The notes beneath the pieces were generated by a model. It did not search any database. It saw only the letters and a list, made by a program, of their open reading frames with translations, and had not been told where the DNA came from. From positions 1 through 5,693 of the forward strand of contig DOMY01000210.1 in NCBI GenBank assembly GCA_003509785.1: a DNA stretch of 5,693 bases, written 5' to 3'. The stretch's first letter is position 1. Each line of letters opens with the position of its first letter. Below, in pieces: positions 1-5,588 of the stretch. Origin of the DNA: Gemmobacter sp. (lineage in GTDB: Bacteria; Pseudomonadota; Alphaproteobacteria; Rhodobacterales; Rhodobacteraceae). Position numbers and translations under genes: made by a program.

Positions 1-1155
1 AAGCCGCTGGCCGAAGCCAAGGGCGAAATCGCCTATGGCGCCAGCTTCATCGAATGGTTCGCCGAAGAGGCCAAGCGCGTCTATGGCGAAACCATCCCCG
101 GCCATATGCGCGACAAGCGGATCAGCGTCATCAAGCAGCCGATCGGGGTGGTGGGCTCGATCACGCCGTGGAACTTCCCCAATGCGATGATCACCCGCAA
201 ATGCGGCCCGGCACTGGCGGCGGGCTGCGGCTTCGTGGCGCGGCCTGCCTCGGAAACCCCGCTGTCGGCCCTGGCTTTGGCGGTGCTGGCGGAACGCGCG
301 GGCCTGCCCAAGGGCATCTTCTCGGTCATCCCGTCACAGCGCGCCGCCGATATCGGCAAGGAATTCTGCGAAAACCCGGTGGTGCGCAAGCTCACCTTCA
401 CCGGCTCGACCGAGGTGGGGCGCATCCTGCTGCGGCAGGCTGCGGATCAGGTGATGAAATGCTCGATGGAGTTGGGCGGCAATGCGCCCTTCATCGTCTT
501 CGACGATGCCGATCTGGATGCCGCGGTCGAAGGCGCCATGGCGTCGAAATTCCGCAACAACGGGCAAACCTGCGTCTGCGCCAACCGGATCTATGTGCAG
601 GCGGGCGTCTATGATGCCTTTGCCGACAAGCTGGCGGCGGCGGTGGCCAAGCTGCATGTGGGCGACGGGCTGCAGGCCGGCACCACCACCGGCCCGCTGA
701 TTTCCGACAAGGCGGTGGCCAAGGTCGAGGATCACATCGCCGATGTGCTGCAGGGCGGCGGCGCGGTGCTGACCGGCGGCAAGCGGCATGGGCTGGGCGG
801 CACCTTCTTCGAACCCACGGTGCTGACCGGGGTGACGCAGGACATGAAAGTCTCCACCGAAGAAACCTTCGGCCCGGTGGCGCCGCTGTTCCGCTTTGAA
901 ACCGAGGAAGAGGTGGTCGAAAAGGCCAATGCCACGATCTTCGGCCTCGCCAGCTATTTCTACGCCCGCGACGTGGGCCGCATCACCCGCGTGCAAGAGG
1001 CGCTGGAATACGGCATCGTCGGCGTGAACACCGGCATCATCTCCACCGAGGTGGCGCCCTTCGGCGGCGTCAAGCAATCCGGCCTTGGCCGCGAAGGCAG
1101 CCATCACGGCATGGAAGACTATCTGGAGATGAAATACATCTGCCTCAGCATCTGA
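1..1155 (+). CDS. gabD: Succinate-semialdehyde dehydrogenase, NAD(P)+-dependent (5' end outside the window)
   Basis: This aldehyde dehydrogenase oxidises succinate semialdehyde to succinate with NAD(P)+, the last step of the cytoplasmic GABA shunt. The reading frame is open from base 1 and gives 384 residues. By comparison with remembered E. coli GabD (482 aa), about 100 N-terminal residues are missing, and the first residues KPLAEAKGE match that protein from about residue 100. Visible hallmarks, numbered in the fragment, are PWNFP with its oxyanion-hole Asn (residue 58), FTGSTEVG, the general-base Glu in MELGGNAPF (residue 157, codon 469-471) and the nucleophile Cys in GQTCVCANR (residue 191, codon 571-573). 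The Glu-Cys spacing of 34 is as expected. The C-terminal blocks EYGIVGVNTGI and APFGGVKQSGLGREG fit GabD closely. One oddity is that the cofactor-site motif KPAS reads RPAS here (Arg codon 241-243). A related semialdehyde dehydrogenase such as a glutarate-semialdehyde enzyme is possible but less likely. Confidence 0.93.
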   Translation, partial: KPLAEAKGEIAYGASFIEWFAEEAKRVYGETIPGHMRDKRISVIKQPIGVVGSITPWNFPNAMITRKCGPALAAGCGFVARPASETPLSALALAVLAERAGLPKGIFSVIPSQRAADIGKEFCENPVVRKLTFTGSTEVGRILLRQAADQVMKCSMELGGNAPFIVFDDADLDAAVEGAMASKFRNNGQTCVCANRIYVQAGVYDAFADKLAAAVAKLHVGDGLQAGTTTGPLISDKAVAKVEDHIADVLQGGGAVLTGGKRHGLGGTFFEPTVLTGVTQDMKVSTEETFGPVAPLFRFETEEEVVEKANATIFGLASYFYARDVGRITRVQEALEYGIVGVNTGIISTEVAPFGGVKQSGLGREGSHHGMEDYLEMKYICLSI

Positions 1156-1177
1156 CGGGGCAACCGACGGGGCCGCC

Positions 1178-1191
1178 GGGGGCCAGCCCCC
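1178..1191. repeat. Short GC hairpin just downstream of gabD
   Basis: Five G (1178-1182) pair with five C (1187-1191) around a CCAG tetraloop. It starts 23 bases after the gabD stop codon and has no T tract, so it is a weak terminator at best. It may be the outer part of the repeat element that follows, because the C-run/G-run text continues straight into it. Confidence 0.45.
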
Positions 1192-1202
1192 ACACCCCCG
1201 GA

Positions 1203-1279
1203 CCCCCGGGGTATTTGGACCAGGAGGAAAAGGGACCAGAGCCTTCCCCATTCCTCTTGGCCAAAATACCCTCAGGGGG
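1203..1279. repeat. Imperfect long inverted repeat (REP-like intergenic element, two facing copies)
   Basis: The left arm is about 1203-1234 and the right arm about 1244-1279, with a loop of about 10 bases. Read as reverse complement, the right arm repeats the left arm with small differences: a C-run, then GGGTATTT(T)GG, then CCA(A/G)GAGGAA, then a G-run. The arms pair over roughly 30 positions with a few mismatches and one- or two-base indels. Very similar C-run/GTATTT/GGCCAAGA text is, from memory, common between genes in Rhodobacteraceae genomes, which suggests a dispersed repeat family with two copies facing each other. It lies between two convergent genes, where such an element would do little harm and could also stop transcription. 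Its mobility and family are not shown by the sequence. Confidence 0.6.
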
Positions 1280-1295
1280 TGAATGGCCGCAGGCC

Positions 1296-1319
1296 AGAGG
1301 GGGCGCGAGCGCCCCCTTT
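1296..1319 (+). terminator. Rho-independent-like terminator between convergent gabD and the LysR gene
   Basis: GGGGGCG (1299-1305) pairs perfectly with CGCCCCC (1310-1316) around a CGAG loop. The stem extends by A1298-T1317, G1297-T1318 (wobble) and A1296-T1319. On the + strand it runs into TTTCC, a short T tract, so it probably serves transcripts coming from gabD. On the - strand the downstream text is less T-rich, but the same hairpin lies about 28 bases past the stop of the regulator gene and may serve both. A second small hairpin (TGGCC, loop GCA, GGCCA, 1284-1296) abuts it. Confidence 0.6.
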
Positions 1320-1346
1320 CCTATCCCCCCAGCGAACTGCCGCCGG

Positions 1347-2279
1347 TCACAGGGCGCAATGCGCGCGGCATTGTGCATCGCTATGCGCCAGCGCCACCTG
1401 CAGCCGGGGCACCATGAAATCCAGAAACAAGCGCAGCCGGTGCGGCACATGCAGACCGCCCAGGAAGACGGCATTCACATCCTCGCTGTCGCCCTCGGTT
1501 TCGGAGAGCACCTGCACCAGCCGCCCGGCGGCAATGTCATCGGCGACGTGGAAATCCCCCAGCCGGGCCAGGCCTGCCCCGGCGACGCAAAGCCTGCGCA
1601 CCGTTTCGCCGTTGTTGGCCAGCAGCGTGCCGCGGATCTGCCGGTCGACCAGGCGCCCGCCGTCGTGCAACTGCCAGACCGGGCGGGCGCGGCGGAAGTT
1701 GAAGCCCAGGCAATTGTGCCGTTCCAGATCTTCGATCACCAGCGGCGTGCCGTGCTGCGCCAGATAGGATGGCGCGGCAACGATCAGGCGCCGCGCGGTG
1801 CCGATGCGCCGCGCCATCAGGCTTGAATCCGCGAGCGGGCCGACGCGGAAGGCCACATCCGTGCGATCAAGATAGATATCCACCACATCATCGGTCAGCG
1901 ACAGGTCAACGGCAAGCCCGGGAAAGGCCTGCCAGAACGCAGGGAGCAGCGGTTCGAGACAAAGCGTACCGAAGGGCACCGAGGCATTCACCCGCACCGT
2001 GCCGCTGGCCCTTCGGGCATCGCGGGACAGGGCTGCCTCTACCTCGTCCAGTTCGGCGATCAGGCGGGTGGCACTTTCGTAATACCGCTGGCCATCCTCT
2101 GTCAGCACCAGAAGCCGGGTCGAGCGGTCGAACAGCCGCAGCGTCAGCCGGCCTTCCAGCCGCCGGATCAGCTTGCTGACGCTGGACGGCGTCATGAACA
2201 GGGCGCGGGCGGCGGCGGTGAAGCTGCCCAGTTCAACCACCCGCACAAAAACCGCCATTTCGCCAATCCGGTTATCCAT
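1347..2279 (-). CDS. LysR-family transcriptional regulator
   Basis: This is a DNA-binding, effector-responsive regulator, 310 residues long, a normal length for the family. An N-terminal winged helix-turn-helix (about residues 4-63) shows ELGSFTAAARALFMTPSSVS, then KLIRRLEGRL and LFDRSTRLLVLTEDG. A linker helix follows (about 64-90), then a periplasmic-binding-like effector domain (about 95-295). The start at 2279 (MDNRIGEMAVF) was preferred to the ATG at 2294 because AAAGG (2287-2291, read on the - strand) lies 7 bases before it and family members commonly begin this way. The gene is divergent from an MFS exporter across 151 bases, the classic LysR arrangement in which the regulator controls its neighbour and often itself. 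The effector is unknown. The last 15 residues are polar and carry two cysteines (304 and 308, CRAHC). The subfamily resembles regulators of efflux and oxidoreductase genes, but no specific name is justified. Confidence 0.93.
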   Translation of the reverse strand: MDNRIGEMAVFVRVVELGSFTAAARALFMTPSSVSKLIRRLEGRLTLRLFDRSTRLLVLTEDGQRYYESATRLIAELDEVEAALSRDARRASGTVRVNASVPFGTLCLEPLLPAFWQAFPGLAVDLSLTDDVVDIYLDRTDVAFRVGPLADSSLMARRIGTARRLIVAAPSYLAQHGTPLVIEDLERHNCLGFNFRRARPVWQLHDGGRLVDRQIRGTLLANNGETVRRLCVAGAGLARLGDFHVADDIAAGRLVQVLSETEGDSEDVNAVFLGGLHVPHRLRLFLDFMVPRLQVALAHSDAQCRAHCAL

Positions 2280-2430
2280 CCTGCTGCCTTTCATGCGCTG
2301 CTACGGCTTGGGCCTCTCGGTTGCAGGCATATGTGAATTTGGTTCACAAGAGATTAGCGCAGGCGCGGGATTTCGTGAACTGGAAAACAGGCCGATAGAG
2401 GGTGCAGTCAAATCAGATGGACCTCCTCCC
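2280..2430. promoter_or_regulatory. Divergent promoter region between the LysR gene and the MFS exporter gene
   Basis: These 151 bases separate two divergent start codons and must hold both promoters. The region is less GC-rich than the genes, especially 2328-2356. It contains the dyad described separately (2332-2348) and another GTGAA half-site (2375-2379). I could not find a convincing -35/-10 pair with 16-18 base spacing on either strand, so no promoter is placed. Confidence 0.55.
2332..2348. promoter_or_regulatory. Candidate LysR operator (perfect dyad with T-N11-A core)
   Basis: TGTGAA (2332-2337) and TTCACA (2343-2348) form a perfect 6-bp inverted repeat with a 5-base spacer (TTTGG). 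Its inner T2334 and A2346 fit the T-N11-A rule of LysR-family sites. A further direct copy of the half-site, GTGAA, lies at 2375-2379, exactly 42 bases (about four helical turns) from the first GTGAA (2333-2337), so a tetramer could touch both on the same DNA face. The dyad is centred 61 bases from the regulator start and 91 bases from the exporter start. That binding occurs here is inferred from position and symmetry. Confidence 0.55.
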
Positions 2431-3612
2431 ATGCCTCTCGCCTTATTTGCCTTAACAATCGCGGCCTATGCGATCGGCACGACAGAGTTCGTGATCGTGG
2501 GCCTGCTGTCCACCGTTGCAGCGGATCTGGCGATCAGCCTGCCGCTGGCCGGGCTGATCGTCAGCGTCTATGCGCTTGGCGTCACTTTCGGCGCGCCCGT
2601 GCTGACAGCGCTGACCGGCCGTATCAACCGCAAGCCCCTGCTGGTGGGCCTGATGGTGCTGTTCACGCTTGGCAACATCGCCGCCGCACTTGCCCCGACC
2701 TATGAAATCCTGCTGGTGGCACGGGTTCTGGCCGCCTTTGCCCATGGCGTGTTCTTTTCGGTCGGCGCCACAATTGCCGCCGATCTGGTGCCCGAAGACC
2801 GCCGCGCCTCGGCCATTGCCATGATGTTCATGGGGCTGACCGTAGCCATCGTGACCGGGGTGCCGCTGGGCACCTGGATCGGGCAGAGCTATGGCTGGCG
2901 CGCCACCTTCTGGGCTGTCGCGGGCATCGGTGTGGTGGCCCTGATCGGTGTGGCCGCGCTGCTGCCCGCAACGCTGCGCCGGGCCGCACCCGCCAGCCTG
3001 ATGGATCAGCTGCGTGTGCTCGGGTCGGGGCGGCTGCTGCTGGTCTTTGCGATGACCGCGCTGGGATATGGCGGCACCTTCGTGGCCTTCACCTTCCTGA
3101 CCCCGATCATGCAGGACATCACCGGATTTTCCGAAGCCAATGTCAGCCTGATCCTGGTGCTTTACGGGCTGGCGATCGCGGCGGGCAATCTGGCCGGTGG
3201 CCGGTTTGCCAACAAGGATCCTGCCCGCGCGCTGGTGCTGCTGTTCCTGTTGCAGGTGCTGGTTCTGGTGCTGTTCGGCTTTACCATGGTGTCGCCGCTG
3301 CTGACGCTGGTCACGCTGGTGGCCCTGGGGTTCCTGCAATTCGCAAATGTGCCGGGCCTGCAGCTTTATGTCGTGCAGCTGGCCAAGATCCACCGGCCCG
3401 CGGCTGTCGATGTCGCCTCGGCGCTGAACATTGCGGCGTTCAACCTGGGCATCGCGCTTGGTGCCTGGCTGGGCGGCGTGGTGGTCGAAAGCCCGCTGGG
3501 CCTTGGGGCGACCCCCTGGATCGGGGCCATTCTGGTCGCCGGGGCTGCAGGGCTGACGCTGGTGAGCGCCCGGCTGGATGCCCGCGCCTCCGGTCGCCTG
3601 CAGACCGCCTGA
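2431..3612 (+). CDS. MFS exporter, DHA1 family (AraJ/YdhP/NepI-like)
   Basis: This is an inner-membrane proton-driven exporter of 393 residues with about 12 hydrophobic segments, roughly 4-26, 37-61, 70-88, 93-117, 129-150, 156-180, 202-224, 238-258, 267-286, 288-307, 325-352 and 362-381. The opening AAYAIGTTEFVIVGLL, the loop 2-3 motif GAPVLTALTGRINRK (54-68), LAAFAHGVFFSVGATIAA, the helix-5 motif GVPLGTWIGQSYGWR (143-157) and ALNIAAFNLGIALGAWLGG (331-349) are typical of the AraJ/YdhP/NepI group. These export sugars, purine ribonucleosides or drugs; the substrate here cannot be told. The frame stays open upstream to 2173, but that part would overlap the regulator gene and is not hydrophobic, so the start is placed at 2431. 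No good Shine-Dalgarno site precedes it: GATGGA (2416-2421) is weak and the ATG directly follows a CCTCCTCCC run. It is the first gene rightward of the LysR promoter region and probably the regulator's main target. Confidence 0.92.
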   Translation: MPLALFALTIAAYAIGTTEFVIVGLLSTVAADLAISLPLAGLIVSVYALGVTFGAPVLTALTGRINRKPLLVGLMVLFTLGNIAAALAPTYEILLVARVLAAFAHGVFFSVGATIAADLVPEDRRASAIAMMFMGLTVAIVTGVPLGTWIGQSYGWRATFWAVAGIGVVALIGVAALLPATLRRAAPASLMDQLRVLGSGRLLLVFAMTALGYGGTFVAFTFLTPIMQDITGFSEANVSLILVLYGLAIAAGNLAGGRFANKDPARALVLLFLLQVLVLVLFGFTMVSPLLTLVTLVALGFLQFANVPGLQLYVVQLAKIHRPAAVDVASALNIAAFNLGIALGAWLGGVVVESPLGLGATPWIGAILVAGAAGLTLVSARLDARASGRLQTA

Positions 3613-3660
3613 TCCTTTGGCCTGCGCCTCAGCCGTGCGGGCCACCATTCCCAATCATCT

Positions 3661-3683
3661 GGGGCAGCCGTCTGGCCTGCCCC
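3661..3683 (+). terminator. GC-rich hairpin between the MFS gene and dkgB
   Basis: GGGGCAG (3661-3667) pairs with CTGCCCC (3677-3683). Alternatively the stem is GGGGCA/TGCCCC plus GCC/GGC with one bulged C and a GTCT loop. GCCTTTC follows, so the T tract is short. It lies 48 bases after the MFS stop and 7 bases before the ribosome-binding site of the next gene (AGGAAAGAG, 3691-3699). It may terminate MFS transcripts partially, or protect or separate segments of a longer mRNA. The inverted repeat is plain; its function is inferred. Confidence 0.45.
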
Positions 3684-3705
3684 GCCTTTCAGGAAAGAGA
3701 CGACG

Positions 3706-4533
3706 ATGATGCAAGTTACCCGTCATGGCGCACAGATCCCCGCGCTGGGGTTCGGCACCTTTCGCATGTCCGAACCCGAGGTTGCCGAGGTTCTGCCCGC
3801 CGCGCTCGCGCAAGGGTTCCGCCATGTGGATACCGCGCAGATCTATGAGAACGAAGCGGCCGTCGGCGCGGCCATCGCCAGGTCGGGCGTGCCGCGCGAT
3901 CAGATCTTTCTGACCACGAAGGTCTGGGTCAGCAATTTCGGGGCTGACCGTTTTCAGGCCTCGGTTGAAGACAGCCTGCGCAAGCTGAAGACCGATCATG
4001 TCGACCTGCTGCTGCTGCACTGGCCCCAGGGCAGCGATGTGCCGCGCGCGGTGCAGATGGCCGAACTGAACAAGGTTCGGTCGCGCGGGCTGACCCGGCA
4101 TATCGGCATCAGCAACTATACGATGGCACAGATGCAAGAAGCCGTGGCGCTGAGCGAGGCGCCGCTGGTGAGCAACCAGGTGGAATATCACCCCTATCTG
4201 TCGCAGGCCGGGCTGATGGCGGCGGCCACCGCTGCGGGGCTTTCGCTGACCGCCTATTTCTCGCTGGCGGATGGCAAGGTGGCGCATGATCCGGTGCTGG
4301 CCGAAATCGGCGCGGCGCATGGCAAATCGGCGGCTCAGGTGGCGTTGCGCTGGCTGGTGCAGCAGCCCGGCGTGATTGCCCTGACCAAGACCGCAAAGGT
4401 TGCGCGTCTGGCGGAAAATGCGGCGCTGTTCGACTTTGCGCTGACCGGGGCAGAAATGGCGGCGATCCATGCGCTGGCCCGGCCCGATGGCCGCATCGTC
4501 AGCCCTGAAGGCCTTGCCCCGCAGTGGGATTGA
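3706..4533 (+). CDS. dkgB: Aldo/keto reductase, DkgB type (2,5-diketo-D-gluconate / methylglyoxal reductase)
   Basis: This is a cytoplasmic NADPH-dependent carbonyl reductase of 275 residues with an (alpha/beta)8 barrel. The catalytic tetrad is complete: Asp42 and Tyr47 in HVDTAQIYENE, Lys72 in LTTKVW and His105 in LLLLHWP. Ser136-Asn137 (GISNYT) and Gln158 (SNQVEYHPYL) bind nicotinamide in this family, and Lys228, Arg234 and Asn238 lie in the NADPH-phosphate region (LTKTAKVARLAEN). The end RIVSPEGLAPQWD is nearly identical to remembered E. coli DkgB (267 aa), which reduces 2,5-diketo-D-gluconate and methylglyoxal; the physiological substrate here may differ. The start at 3706 is preferred over the adjacent ATG at 3709 because AGGA (3691-3694) is already 11 bases away. 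It follows the MFS gene by 93 bases, so it may be co-transcribed with it, although a hairpin lies between. Confidence 0.92.
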   Translation: MMQVTRHGAQIPALGFGTFRMSEPEVAEVLPAALAQGFRHVDTAQIYENEAAVGAAIARSGVPRDQIFLTTKVWVSNFGADRFQASVEDSLRKLKTDHVDLLLLHWPQGSDVPRAVQMAELNKVRSRGLTRHIGISNYTMAQMQEAVALSEAPLVSNQVEYHPYLSQAGLMAAATAAGLSLTAYFSLADGKVAHDPVLAEIGAAHGKSAAQVALRWLVQQPGVIALTKTAKVARLAENAALFDFALTGAEMAAIHALARPDGRIVSPEGLAPQWD

Positions 4534-4552
4534 GGGCGGCGCGCGCCTGTCT

Positions 4553-4578
4553 GTCCTCCGCCCCGGCGGAGGGCTTTT
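4553..4578 (+). terminator. Intrinsic terminator downstream of dkgB
   Basis: CCTCCGC (4555-4561) pairs perfectly with GCGGAGG (4566-4572) around a CCCG loop. U4554-G4573 and G4553-C4574 extend the stem to 9 pairs, and TTTT (4575-4578) follows. This is the best terminator shape in the window. It starts 19 bases after the dkgB stop codon and ends 3 bases before the AGGA of the next gene, so it could separate the two transcription units or act as a read-through attenuator. Confidence 0.65.
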
Positions 4579-4594
4579 CAAAGGAAAGATGGAC

Positions 4595-5575
4595 ATGACC
4601 CCCCAATCCCCGCCCGATGCCCTGCGCCTGATCCGCCCTGCCGAAGGCAGGCTGACGATCGGCATCGAACTGCCGCTGGACAATGACTGGTCACCTGATC
4701 GCGTGGCGCAGAGCCGGGCCGCAGGCCTTCCCTTCGGCGTGCCGGATCTGAGCCGCTATCTGGAGCTTGTGCGGCAGGTCGATGCAGCGGGATTTGCCGC
4801 CTTGTGGATGCGCGATGTGCCGGTGTTCGATCCGCAGCACTTTGGCGATGCCGGTTCGGTTTATGATCCTTTCGTGAATCTGGGGTTTCTGGCGGGGGTG
4901 ACGCAGCGGGTGGCGCTTGGCACGGCGGCGGTGGTGCTGCCGCTGCGCCATCCGCTGATGGTGGCCAAGGCGGCGGCTTCGGCCGATCACCTGTCGGGCG
5001 GGCGGCTGATCCTCGGGGTGGCTTCGGGTGACAGGCCAGTGGAATACCCGTTGATGGGGATCGACTTCGAAACGCGGAGGGCCGCATTCCGCGATGCCGT
5101 CGGCTGGATGCGCGGCTTGTGGCAGGGCAGGGGCATCCCGCATGGCGACGGCTTCGTGCCCGATCTGGATGTGCTGCCCCATCCCAGACAGGAACGGGTG
5201 CCGATGATCCTTGCCGGAAACGGCCGCCAGTCGCCCGACTGGATCGCCGCGCAGATGCAGGGGCGGTTCGTCTATCCCGGTTCGCCAGAGCGGCTGGCGA
5301 TGCAGGTGGCCGACTGGCGCGGGCACCGGGAAGCCCTGGGGCTGGATCGCGGCGTGTTCATCAGTGCGCTGCATCTGGATCTGGAGGCAGCCCCCGATGC
5401 CCCGTTCCAGCCCTTCCGCTTTGGTGGCCGGGCCGGGCGTCATGCCCTGATCGCACATCTGCGGGGCATGGCCACGGCTGGGCTGGATCATCTGGCCCTG
5501 CTGTTGCGCCCCTCGCGCCGCCCGGTGGACGAGGTGCTGGACGAGCTTGCGCAACACGTGCTGCCCGCAATCTGA
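4595..5575 (+). CDS. LLM-class (luciferase-like) flavin-dependent oxidoreductase
   Basis: This is a predicted cytoplasmic FMN- or F420-type oxidoreductase or monooxygenase of 326 residues with the bacterial-luciferase TIM-barrel fold. The N-terminal strand reads TIGIELPLDND (21-31), followed by AAGFAALWMRDVP (64-76), RVALGTAAVVLPLRHPLMVAKAAASADHLSGGRLILGVASGDRP (105-148) and VPMILAGNGRQSPDWIA (202-218). The RHPL..AK..A..D.LSGGR.. LGV..G pattern is the hallmark of the class. From memory it resembles the luciferase-type BA3436 family (TIGR03571), whose substrate is not established. The start is ambiguous: AGGA (4582-4585) is 9 bases from the ATG at 4595 but only 3 from an in-frame ATG at 4589, so 4595 is preferred. 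It follows dkgB by 61 bases across a terminator-like hairpin. With no flavin reductase gene in view, reduced flavin would have to come from elsewhere in the cell. Confidence 0.88.
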   Translation: MTPQSPPDALRLIRPAEGRLTIGIELPLDNDWSPDRVAQSRAAGLPFGVPDLSRYLELVRQVDAAGFAALWMRDVPVFDPQHFGDAGSVYDPFVNLGFLAGVTQRVALGTAAVVLPLRHPLMVAKAAASADHLSGGRLILGVASGDRPVEYPLMGIDFETRRAAFRDAVGWMRGLWQGRGIPHGDGFVPDLDVLPHPRQERVPMILAGNGRQSPDWIAAQMQGRFVYPGSPERLAMQVADWRGHREALGLDRGVFISALHLDLEAAPDAPFQPFRFGGRAGRHALIAHLRGMATAGLDHLALLLRPSRRPVDEVLDELAQHVLPAI

Positions 5576-5588
5576 CCGGGCGGGACTG

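Noticed and set aside
334..1251. Long - strand open frame opposite gabD
   Set aside because: It overlaps a gene with clear catalytic motifs. Its translation is rich in His/Gly/Ala without recognisable domains, which is typical of antisense frames in high-GC DNA.
2280..2294. Alternative LysR start five codons upstream (ATG at 2294)
   Set aside because: The AAAGG ribosome-binding site lies inside this extension at proper distance from the ATG at 2279, and family members commonly begin close to MDxIGEM.
2173..2430. Upstream extension of the MFS frame
   Set aside because: It would overlap the regulator coding region and the operator, and it lacks hydrophobic or conserved sequence. The family start matches the ATG at 2431.
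2452..3654. 400-codon - strand open frame opposite the MFS gene
   Set aside because: The product would be very rich in Gln, His and Gly and low in hydrophobic residues, as expected from the complement of a membrane-protein gene.
4538..4547. 10-bp palindrome GGCGCGCGCC after dkgB
   Set aside because: It is an alternating G/C run that arises easily by chance at this base composition, and no partner site or function was seen.
3655..4683. 342-codon - strand open frame opposite dkgB
   Set aside because: The Arg/Gly/Gln-rich product has no domain, and the opposite strand has a complete aldo/keto reductase tetrad.
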